Position numbers and translations under genes: made by a program | The notes under the pieces: model-generated | Told to the model about the DNA's origin: nothing | Database searches by the model: none | The model's input: only the letters and a program-made list of their open reading frames with translations | Assembly (NCBI GenBank): GCA_002435545.1 | Contig: DJNB01000204.1 | Location: forward strand, 1-5,808 | Source: Lachnoclostridium sp. UBA6475 | GTDB lineage: Bacteria; Bacillota; Clostridia; Lachnospirales; Lachnospiraceae | Length of the DNA stretch: 5,808 bases | Direction: 5' to 3' | Shown: piece by piece, positions 1-5,251 of the stretch | How the letters are laid out: each line of letters starts with the position of its first letter | Numbering within the stretch: the stretch's first letter is position 1

Positions 1-356
1 TTAAACTTGCAGAAGAAAATGATATATATCGAACAGGGATTATTGGACAATTTAATCTAACTTTTGAACTTGCATGGAAAGCATTGCAGGAAATTATGAG
101 AATGCATAGTGTAGAAGGTGCTACTACCGGATCGCCTCGTGAAATTTTGCAGTTTGGTTATAAAATTGGATTTATCAATGGTTCTGAGGTGTGGCTGCTT
201 ATGCTGAAAAAACGCAATACTTCTGTTCAGATATATAATGAAGATGAAATTGATGAAATGATTATGTTGATACGTGACAGTTTTATTCCGGCTTTTATTG
301 TTCTTAAGGATATGCTGGTAAAGAAACTGGATGAAGCGGAAAGTGATTGGACATAA
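1..356 (+). CDS. HI0074-family nucleotidyltransferase substrate-binding protein (HEPN-like), 5' truncated
   Basis: The reading frame is open from base 3 to a TAA at 354-356, giving 117 visible residues; the true start lies before the window. The sequence matches the HI0074 family as I know it: an early FNLTFELAWKAL helix, then SPREILQFGYKIGFI, then the signature EVWLLMLKKRN, and a closing helix ending in KKLDEAESDWT. Known family members are all-alpha, HEPN-like proteins that pair with a minimal nucleotidyltransferase encoded next door, and some pairs are considered toxin-antitoxin modules. The usual signature is R-N-x-x-x-H-x-Y; here it reads RNTSVQIY, so the histidine position holds glutamine. 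No nucleotidyltransferase follows, so any partner must be upstream, outside the window, or lost. Family assignment is firm; function as toxin or binding subunit is inferred. Confidence 0.85.
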   Translation, partial: KLAEENDIYRTGIIGQFNLTFELAWKALQEIMRMHSVEGATTGSPREILQFGYKIGFINGSEVWLLMLKKRNTSVQIYNEDEIDEMIMLIRDSFIPAFIVLKDMLVKKLDEAESDWT

Positions 357-357
357 G

Positions 358-399
358 ATGAGCGAAAAGGAAAATCGGGAGTTAGGGGCGAGATTATGA
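358..399 (+). other. 13-codon ORF bridging two genes (possible leader or gene remnant)
   Basis: An ATG one base after the preceding stop codon opens a 13-codon frame (MSEKENRELGARL) that ends at TGA 397-399. Its stop overlaps the ATG of the next gene in an ATGA arrangement. There is no good ribosome binding site at normal spacing, so it would depend on re-initiation after the upstream gene. The peptide resembles the first residues of XRE-type helix-turn-helix regulators (ExNxxLGxRL), which could mean a remnant, but 13 residues are too few to decide. It may simply be chance. Confidence 0.25.
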
Positions 400-1130
400 A
401 AAACACTAACATAAAAAAGACAATATATATTCTACTAATTATATTAGGTTTGTTCATTGTTCAAACTTTTGCAAGCAAGTTAGGCGGTTTCATTGCTGAT
501 TTATTTCAATATGCAGTGATTGATAAAGATGGTGCATTTATGAGTATTTCTGTGCATCACATTATTCAGATGATAGCCGCTTTAGTTCTTATTTTTGTTA
601 TCAGTAAGAAAAGCGGTTTAGAGTTTTGGTTAATGCCGAGGTTAAATAGGAGCGGTATGCTATATACCACATTTTTTTCTATTGTTATTTTGATATATGC
701 TCTTATTAGTTATGCCATTGGATATTCACTTAATACAATTGTGTCATATACATATGAGCTAAATATATCAAATGTTTTAGGGACATTAGCGTTTCAACTG
801 TTTTTATCAGGAACATCAGAAGAAATTTTGTTTAGAGCACTTCCGATTACTGTTCTTGGTGGAGTGATATGTAAAGATGATAAAAAAGGTTATGCATTTA
901 TTATTGTAATAGCCTCGGTACTATTTTCTGTTGCACATATCCAATGGACATTGTTTCCCATTTCGTTATCTTTTTCATGGTTTCAGTTGATTTATGCATT
1001 TATATTAGGTATAGTGTATGGACTTACATATATGAAATCAGAAAGTGTTATTTACCCTATGATCATGCATGGATTGAGCAATTTTTTTATGGTTGGAATG
1101 GGGTATATATTTATGGCTGTGATGAGCTGA
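396..1130 (+). CDS. CPBP/Abi-family intramembrane metalloprotease
   Basis: This 244-residue, very hydrophobic protein has at least six probable membrane segments (about 10-28, 53-70, 90-112, 125-139, 167-181, 196-212) and all three hallmarks of the CPBP (CAAX protease and bacteriocin-processing) family: EEILFR at 142-147, FSVAH at 177-181 and HGLSN at 225-229. In characterised relatives the two glutamates and the histidines act at the catalytic site within the membrane. Bacterial members process or protect against peptides such as bacteriocins, but the target here cannot be read from sequence. The ATG at 396 has AGGGG at 384-388 with 7-base spacing. It lies 39 bases after the HI0074-like gene and may share its transcript. 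It is markedly AT-rich compared with genes beyond 2000. No clear terminator follows it. Confidence 0.9.
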   Translation: MKNTNIKKTIYILLIILGLFIVQTFASKLGGFIADLFQYAVIDKDGAFMSISVHHIIQMIAALVLIFVISKKSGLEFWLMPRLNRSGMLYTTFFSIVILIYALISYAIGYSLNTIVSYTYELNISNVLGTLAFQLFLSGTSEEILFRALPITVLGGVICKDDKKGYAFIIVIASVLFSVAHIQWTLFPISLSFSWFQLIYAFILGIVYGLTYMKSESVIYPMIMHGLSNFFMVGMGYIFMAVMS

Positions 1131-1201
1131 TACATAGTTAAGAACACGCTCAAATTCTAGTTGGTAAAGCCTGTTGACATGAATTTATGGAGGTGAAAAA
1201 A

Positions 1202-1234
1202 ATGATGATGTTTTTACGTTTAAGAAATATCTAA
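1202..1234 (+). CDS. putative 10-codon leader minigene
   Basis: A GGAGGTG ribosome binding site at 1189-1195, the strongest in this part of the window, sits 6 bases before ATG-ATG-ATG. It opens a 10-codon frame (MMMFLRLRNI) ending at TAA 1232-1234. The stop codon directly abuts the left arm of an inverted repeat pair leading to the kinase gene start at 1310. A strong ribosome binding site on such a short frame fits a regulatory leader peptide whose translation alters downstream folding. The alternative is the decayed front of a lost gene; MFLRLRNI also resembles the start of ABC transporter ATPases. No protein function is proposed. Confidence 0.4.
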   Translation: MMMFLRLRNI

Positions 1235-1247
1235 ATACATAGGACTA

Positions 1248-1295
1248 TATTAAATAGTTTTATGTATGGACAAAACACGAAAAAACTATTTAATA
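1248..1295 (+). promoter_or_regulatory. 14-bp perfect inverted repeat in the kinase 5' leader
   Basis: TATTAAATAGTTTT (1248-1261) is exactly complementary to AAAACTATTTAATA (1282-1295), with a 20-base loop. The right arm touches the kinase ribosome binding site AAAGGAG (1295-1301). No T-run follows, so it is not an intrinsic terminator. A second, competing pair is ATACATA (1235-1241) with TATGTAT (1261-1267). Its right arm falls in the loop and at the base of the first stem, so the two cannot both form as simple hairpins. Possible roles are an RNA switch governed by the upstream minigene, or a protein-binding palindrome in DNA. The structure is directly visible; the function is inference. Confidence 0.6.
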
Positions 1296-1309
1296 AAGGA
1301 GATTTTGTA

Positions 1310-1963
1310 ATGATATTTCAGGATAATGTAATGAAAGAGTACTTAAAAAATGTTTATTTTATAACGGGAACGCCTTGTGGAGGAAAAACAACCCTTTCAC
1401 ATGCATTGGCGGAGAAGTATGGATTTGAATTATTTGATATTGATGAGAGATTTGAGGACCACAAAAAAATATCAGATTCATTATTTCAGCCTGCTATGAA
1501 TACTTGTTTTAAAAGTGCAGATGAATTTTTTGGAAGAACGGTGGAAGAATATAAGAACTGGCTGTTGAAGAATACTCGTGAACAGTTGGAGTTTGTTCTT
1601 CTTGATCTGATTCGCCTGTCAGAAAATAAGAAGGTTTTGTGTGACTGTCATCTTACTGTCGCTCAGGCACTTGCTTTTTCAGAACCGGCGAGAGTTGTTT
1701 TTCTCATAATAGATCCATCTAATCTTGTTGATGAATATGGTAACAGACCGGATCATCAGGGATTCTTTCAGTATCTGAATTCAGCAACGGATATAGAAAA
1801 AGCAAAGCAGACGGTAAATACTACCTTATATGAACTGAATGCAGATCGTATAGAGGAGATTAAGAGAAGTCCGTTCTTTTGGATTGAGAGAACGACGGAT
1901 AGTACCGTTGAGGATACAGTAACCCGTGTTGAAAAACATTTTTGTTTGCAGGTTACTTCTTGA
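1310..1963 (+). CDS. P-loop kinase-like ATPase (shikimate/nucleoside kinase-like), substrate unknown
   Basis: This is a 217-residue protein. A Walker A loop, GTPCGGKTT, lies at 20-28 after a short beta strand (VYFI). FDIDERF follows at 42-48; a D-x-D after the first helix is typical of small-molecule kinases such as shikimate and nucleoside kinases, where it helps bind substrate. VLCDCHLT at 109-116 sits where a Walker B-like strand is expected, and FLIIDP at 131-136 is another core strand. The C-terminal WIERTTDSTVEDTVTRVEKHF is an amphipathic tail with arginines that could serve the lid. I chose ATG 1310 because AAAGGAG (1295-1301) lies 8 bases before it; an upstream in-frame ATG at 1262 lies inside the hairpin and lacks a ribosome binding site. 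Similar proteins are often labelled shikimate kinase, but this one lies outside any aromatic pathway context, so I give no specific substrate. Confidence 0.75.
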   Translation: MIFQDNVMKEYLKNVYFITGTPCGGKTTLSHALAEKYGFELFDIDERFEDHKKISDSLFQPAMNTCFKSADEFFGRTVEEYKNWLLKNTREQLEFVLLDLIRLSENKKVLCDCHLTVAQALAFSEPARVVFLIIDPSNLVDEYGNRPDHQGFFQYLNSATDIEKAKQTVNTTLYELNADRIEEIKRSPFFWIERTTDSTVEDTVTRVEKHFCLQVTS

Positions 1964-1988
1964 CAAACCGCCTGGTTTCGTTTATCAT
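1960..1988 (+). promoter_or_regulatory. promoter of the tetR-family gene
   Basis: A perfect -35, TTGACA (1960-1965), overlaps the kinase stop codon. After exactly 17 bases comes the -10 TATCAT (1983-1988), five of six matches to consensus. Transcription would begin around 1994-1997, leaving almost no leader before the ATG at 1999. The spacer holds a small AAACC-gcct-GGTTT inverted repeat (1965-1978). The -10 is buried in the operator palindrome, so repressor bound there would block RNA polymerase. Confidence 0.75.
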
Positions 1989-2006
1989 AACAGGTGTTAT
2001 GATAAA
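1981..2006 (+). promoter_or_regulatory. TetR operator 1 (perfect palindrome)
   Basis: TTTATCATAACA (1981-1992) and TGTTATGATAAA (1995-2006) are exact reverse complements separated by GG, making a 26-base site with 12-bp arms. It covers the promoter -10, the expected transcription start and the ATG of the regulator gene. Size, symmetry and position are typical of TetR-family autoregulatory operators. A related site in front of the methyltransferase gene supports the assignment. Binding by this particular protein is inferred. Confidence 0.8.
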
Positions 2007-2595
2007 GAATAAAAAAGAAACCATGGAAAAAATAAAACAGGCGGCTTTGGAAGAATTCTATGAGAAAGGATATGCCAAAGCGAGTCTTAGAACAATTTGC
2101 AGCCGGGCGGGCGTTACGACGGGAGCAATGTATTTTTCCTTTGAAAACAAGGAAGCATTGTTTCGCGCCATATTAGAACCGCTCGTGCAGAGTTACGAAG
2201 ACATACTGGCAAAGTGTATGCGGATGGAGATGGAAGAGTCGTCCGAAGGTCCGGATGTCGATGTGCTTATGATGCAGTTTATTTTAAAGCATAAGAAAGA
2301 GGCCATTGTCATTATGGAAAAGGCGCAGGGGAGCTGTTATGAGGGCTTCCGGGACCGCATGGAACAGATGATGGAGCAGTCCTTTCGGATGTATTATCAA
2401 AGTAAGCTGAAGACGCCGCCGGATCCGGGACTGCTTAAGATACTGGCAAAGCAGCGGTTAGACAGCTGTTTAGAGATTGTGAAAGAAGATTATGATATGG
2501 AATACAGTTTGTATCTGGTAAAACAGATCGGCGTTTATGCCGCGGGGGGAACCGAAAAATTAATAGAGCATTTAAAAGAACTTCACAGCCGTTAG
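1999..2595 (+). CDS. TetR/AcrR-family transcriptional repressor
   Basis: This 198-residue protein has a classic TetR N-terminal DNA-binding domain at about 8-55: KIKQAALEEFYEKGYAKASL, then the helix-turn-helix RTICSRAGVTTGAMYFSFENKEAL in two overlapping parts, with the recognition helix near 39-46. The rest (about 60-198) is a divergent helical ligand-binding and dimerisation domain, rich in Met and containing one Cys (C113) in the SCYEGF segment. ATG 1999 gives the usual few basic residues before the first helix but has no properly spaced ribosome binding site and lies only a few bases from the predicted transcription start, so translation may be nearly leaderless. ATG 2023 is an alternative that would shorten the first helix. 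Two operator-like sites suggest it represses itself and the downstream methyltransferase gene. The inducer is unknown. Confidence 0.92.
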   Translation: MIKNKKETMEKIKQAALEEFYEKGYAKASLRTICSRAGVTTGAMYFSFENKEALFRAILEPLVQSYEDILAKCMRMEMEESSEGPDVDVLMMQFILKHKKEAIVIMEKAQGSCYEGFRDRMEQMMEQSFRMYYQSKLKTPPDPGLLKILAKQRLDSCLEIVKEDYDMEYSLYLVKQIGVYAAGGTEKLIEHLKELHSR

Positions 2596-2610
2596 TTGTG
2601 GAGTTTTTTT
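2581..2610 (+). terminator. intrinsic terminator after the tetR-family gene
   Basis: CTTCACA (2581-2587) pairs with TGTGGAG (2597-2603) in seven base pairs including one G-U, with a 9-base loop, followed at once by seven Ts (2604-2610). A-rich bases before the stem can extend it against the T-run. The stem overlaps the last codons and stop of the repressor gene. It should largely separate that transcript from the methyltransferase gene, which therefore needs its own promoter. Confidence 0.75.
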
Positions 2611-2620
2611 AATAACATAA

Positions 2621-2646
2621 CAATTTATAACAAACGTTACGATGGA
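2621..2646 (+). promoter_or_regulatory. TetR operator 2 with probable -10 of the methyltransferase gene
   Basis: Aligned without gaps to the palindrome at 1981-2006, this stretch matches at 15 of 26 positions, concentrated in the core ATAACA-N3-GTTA-N-GAT (2627-2643). The shared symmetric heart is TAAC-N4-GTTA (2628-2639). The outer arms have decayed. TATAAC (2626-2631), five of six to a -10 consensus, overlaps the left half-site, as in operator 1. No convincing -35 is seen because the terminator T-run occupies that position. The site is best read as the second target of the TetR-family regulator; affinity may be lower than for operator 1. Confidence 0.6.
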
Positions 2647-2659
2647 AAGGATGAATAGC

Positions 2660-3454
2660 ATGAAAGAGAAAGTAAATGTGACAGGGGTGCCGGAAACGAT
2701 GATTCAGACCCTGTATGCGCGCGCAAAGGAATCCGGGAAGGAAAATGCAAAGATTCACGATGACATGGCAGCAGAGATGGTGTCCAGACTGGATTATGAT
2801 TTTTCCAAAGCCGATCAGGATAAGGCAATGAGCTATGGCGTGATCGCCCGGACGATCGTGTTAGATGAAATGGTGGAGAAGTATTTGAGCGGGCATCCGA
2901 ACACGATTGTAGTAAATATTGCAAGCGGTTTGGATACAAGATGTTACCGGATGCAGGGAAAATATGTGCGCTGGTACAATGTTGACCTGCCGGAGACAAT
3001 GAAGATCCGGGAAAAGTTTCTCACAGAAAACGGCCCGGTCTACCAGATCGCCAAATCCGCAATGGATGCGTCGTATACCGATGAGATTGAATACGGCGGC
3101 GAAAATGTACTGGTTATCATCGAAGGACTTTCCATGTATCTGAGCGAAGCCGATGTGTTACAGATGATGTCTATCATCGAGAAAACATTTCGGAAAGTGA
3201 CGGTAATGATTGAGACGATGTCACCTTTTGTTGTAAAGCACATAAAAGAAAAATCCATCGAGGGAAGCCATGCAAAATTTACATGGGGCGTTAAAAATGG
3301 AAAAATTTTACAGGGACTTGTTCCTGCCTTTACCTATAAAGGGGAGGTCAGTCTCGTAGAAGGTATGAAAAAGATGATTCCGATATACCGAGTGATCGGA
3401 AAGATTCCGGCAGTGCAGAATTTTTCCAATAAAATTATTGTGTTGGAGAGATAG
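2660..3454 (+). CDS. LCM-family class I SAM-dependent O-methyltransferase (TcmP-like)
   Basis: This 264-residue protein matches the leucine carboxyl methyltransferase family (PF04072 type), which includes TcmP-like tailoring enzymes and many uncharacterised bacterial members. Visible motifs are the SAM-binding loop NIASGLDTR at 86-94, the acidic strand end WYNVDLPE at 105-112, the family hallmark EGLSMYL at 155-161, and FTWGVKNG around 197-204. The N-terminal VNVTGVPETMIQTLYARAKE is typical of the Firmicute branch. I place the start at ATG 2660 because AAAGGA (2646-2651) sits 8 bases before it; in-frame ATGs at 2642 and 2651 lie within the operator and ribosome binding site. The protein lacks a signal peptide and should be cytoplasmic, methylating a small molecule or a carboxyl or hydroxyl group. 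Its substrate cannot be read from sequence. Own terminator and operator indicate a dedicated regulated gene. Confidence 0.88.
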   Translation: MKEKVNVTGVPETMIQTLYARAKESGKENAKIHDDMAAEMVSRLDYDFSKADQDKAMSYGVIARTIVLDEMVEKYLSGHPNTIVVNIASGLDTRCYRMQGKYVRWYNVDLPETMKIREKFLTENGPVYQIAKSAMDASYTDEIEYGGENVLVIIEGLSMYLSEADVLQMMSIIEKTFRKVTVMIETMSPFVVKHIKEKSIEGSHAKFTWGVKNGKILQGLVPAFTYKGEVSLVEGMKKMIPIYRVIGKIPAVQNFSNKIIVLER

Positions 3455-3461
3455 AAAAGAA

Positions 3462-3511
3462 GGGGACGGAAAAAGGATTTTTCCCGCCCCCCAATTTATT
3501 CTTTTTTTTTT
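3462..3511 (+). terminator. probable intrinsic terminator after the methyltransferase gene
   Basis: GGGG-a-CGG-AAAAA (3462-3474) folds back on TTTTT-CCCG-CCCC (3478-3490) with single-base bulges around a short loop. A run of ten Ts (3502-3511) follows after an 11-base gap, and A-rich bases before the stem can pair with part of the T-run. The G-then-C asymmetry is unlike the surrounding sequence. The delayed T-run makes it non-canonical. Confidence 0.55.
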
Positions 3512-3521
3512 CACATTTATA

Positions 3522-3530
3522 TGTTAGAAT
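3522..3530 (+). promoter_or_regulatory. extended -10 promoter for the isomerase operon
   Basis: TG-T-TAGAAT is an extended -10 element with five of six matches in the hexamer. The -35 position falls in the T-run of the preceding terminator and is poor, which is common for extended -10 promoters. Transcription would begin near 3537, about 34 bases before the isomerase start codon. Confidence 0.55.
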
Positions 3531-3570
3531 GATAACAAAATTGAGTGATAGACAGAAAGGAAATGGAACG

Positions 3571-4677
3571 ATGAATAAAAAGAATGGAATTATCATAGGG
3601 GTATGCGTAGTGGCAGCAGTCGCGGCCATTGCGGCATTGAGTGTATTTTTCTATAAAGAAAATAAATCCGGAAGCGGCGAAAAAGCGGTGACGAATACGG
3701 ATGACGGTGATAATCTCGCTGACGGTCAGATCTTTGATTATGAGAAGGCAGGGTATATCTCGCTTGGCAAGTACAAGGGATTGTCGGTCAATGTCGAGCC
3801 GGAAGTTGATGACGTCTACAGTGCGATGATCGATGCCGCGACAGATAAAGAGGTTTCCACCAAAGAGGCGGTTCAAAGCGGTGATGTTGTAAATATCGAT
3901 TTCACCGGGAAAAAGGATGGCAGAAAACTGGACGATGCCAGTGCGGAAGATACGTATGTATGGGTTGGAAAAGGCGAATATATCGATGACTTTGAAAACG
4001 GCATCCTTGGCATGAAAAAGGGTGAGAAAAAGACGGTAGACTGTAAATTTCCGAGCGATTACGACGATGAAGATCTCGCAGGACAGACGGTTCAATTTAC
4101 CATTAAAGTCAATGATGTCTTTAATGACACGCTTGCAAAAAAAGTATCTGACAATAAATGTAAAAATGTGCAGGAATACTATGATAAAACGCAGAAAGAG
4201 CAAAAGGAAGACAATATAAACAACAAAGGCGAACTGGTATGGGATTCCTTTAAAGAGACATGTGAGGCAAAATCCGTACCGGAAAATATGCTGGCACAGT
4301 CGAAAGAAGATGTAAGTCTTATGTACACCAATTTTGCCGAGATGTCAGGCATGACGCTGGATGAACTTTTGGAAAGTTTTGGAATGGATGAAGATGGTGT
4401 TTCAGAAATTGCCGAAGATGGTGTGATCGATGTGATGATCGCCAAGAGTATTATGGCGAAAGAAAATCTCACAATGGATGATACCACTTACAAAAACAAA
4501 TTGTGGACGGCTCTCGGCTACGAAGACGGAGACGATGAAAAAAGTCTCTCGGATCTGGAAACAGAGTACAAGGAAAGCCAGGGAAGCCACCCGAAAAACG
4601 ATATGATGATCGAAGTAGCAAAAGATTATATCGGAGATCAGGCAAAAGTGTCAAATGGAGATACGGCGGATGAGTGA
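3571..4677 (+). CDS. membrane-anchored trigger-factor-like FKBP-type peptidyl-prolyl isomerase
   Basis: This 368-residue protein starts at ATG 3571, with AAAGGA (3556-3561) 9 bases before it; an in-frame ATG at 3529 lies within the promoter. Residues 7-27 form a single hydrophobic signal-anchor after MNKK. The cysteine at 12 is not in a good lipobox, so a lipoprotein is unlikely. An acidic linker leads to a GKYKGLSV stretch (66-73) like that before the isomerase domain of trigger factor. The FKBP domain spans about 104-184 (GDVVNIDFTGKKDG, FENGILGMKKGE, TVQFTIKVNDV). Residues about 190-365 form a helical acidic region resembling trigger factor's C-terminal chaperone arms. The ribosome-binding domain of trigger factor is absent, replaced by the anchor. 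It probably assists folding of secreted proteins outside the membrane, comparable in role to PrsA. It is the first gene of an overlapping operon. Confidence 0.88.
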   Translation: MNKKNGIIIGVCVVAAVAAIAALSVFFYKENKSGSGEKAVTNTDDGDNLADGQIFDYEKAGYISLGKYKGLSVNVEPEVDDVYSAMIDAATDKEVSTKEAVQSGDVVNIDFTGKKDGRKLDDASAEDTYVWVGKGEYIDDFENGILGMKKGEKKTVDCKFPSDYDDEDLAGQTVQFTIKVNDVFNDTLAKKVSDNKCKNVQEYYDKTQKEQKEDNINNKGELVWDSFKETCEAKSVPENMLAQSKEDVSLMYTNFAEMSGMTLDELLESFGMDEDGVSEIAEDGVIDVMIAKSIMAKENLTMDDTTYKNKLWTALGYEDGDDEKSLSDLETEYKESQGSHPKNDMMIEVAKDYIGDQAKVSNGDTADE

Positions 4678-5251
4678 AGACAGGAAGATTGACTGCTTTG
4701 TATTTGAGGACAACGATACGTATGAAGTGGCTCACAAGGAAAAAATGGTGATTGATGCAATCCGTCAAAAATACGATGTGAGAAATAAACGTGTGGCGTT
4801 GAAATTGTATCAGAAAATATTAAAGGATCATTCTTTTACGACGGTGATCGGATATTCTTTTTTGGAAGAATTATATTGCAATATGGAGCAGGCAAAGGTG
4901 CCGGTAAACGATCTTCCCAGCCTGGAAATGACGGCGAAGACAGAAAAAGCAGAAAAGAAAAACGTATATCTGCCGGCAGCCACGAGGATCAAAGAAGAAA
5001 AATGGAAAATACTGTATGAAACACAAAAGACATTGAACAAAAAATGCAAGATCGTGATTGCAATGCTCGTTATTCTCATTGCGGCATTGTTTGTCATTGA
5101 GTATAAAAGTCAGGATTCCATTTTTACCTATAAGCAGAAAACAGAGCAGGAACTGATCGACAAATACGAAACATGGGAAGAAGAATTGCAGGAACGCGAA
5201 AATGCTTTGAATGGAGGGAATACAAATGGAACAGAAGATTCTGGTCGTTGA
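4670..5251 (+). CDS. single-pass membrane protein with C-terminal coiled coil, unknown function
   Basis: This 193-residue protein has no family I can name. The N-terminal part (1-75) is soluble, helical and charged, with the segment YEVAHKEKMVIDAIRQKYDV, then VALKLYQKIL and FTTVIGYSFLEEL; it looks like a compact conserved domain. A charged linker (90-125) precedes one membrane helix at about 128-144. Residues 150-177 (KQKTEQELIDKYETWEEELQ) look like a short coiled coil, followed by a Gly/Asn-rich tail. By the positive-inside rule (KWK, NKKCK before the helix) the N-terminal domain is cytoplasmic and the coiled coil outside. ATG 4670 has GGAG 9 bases before it; the gene overlaps the isomerase by 8 bases and the response regulator by 26, so it is probably co-translated with both. 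Confidence 0.75.
   Translation: MSEDRKIDCFVFEDNDTYEVAHKEKMVIDAIRQKYDVRNKRVALKLYQKILKDHSFTTVIGYSFLEELYCNMEQAKVPVNDLPSLEMTAKTEKAEKKNVYLPAATRIKEEKWKILYETQKTLNKKCKIVIAMLVILIAALFVIEYKSQDSIFTYKQKTEQELIDKYETWEEELQERENALNGGNTNGTEDSGR

Noticed and set aside
944..1141. A 65-codon plus-strand frame inside the protease gene
   Set aside because: It overlaps the catalytic C-terminal part of the protease in another frame and shows no family features.
1174..1202. TTGACA (1174-1179) as a -35 for the minigene or kinase
   Set aside because: At 17-base spacing there is only a run of As, with no -10-like hexamer, so I do not call a promoter.
1965..1978. Small AAACC/GGTTT inverted repeat as a terminator for the kinase gene
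   Set aside because: The stem is only five pairs and no T-run follows; it lies in the spacer of the tetR-family promoter.
3530..3545. A further TetR half-site (TGATAACA at 3530-3537) before the isomerase gene
   Set aside because: Only one half matches; the expected GTTA-N-GAT partner is absent at the right spacing.
3517..4203. A 228-codon minus-strand open frame
   Set aside because: It is antisense to the clearly recognisable FKBP isomerase and has no recognisable domain or ribosome binding site.
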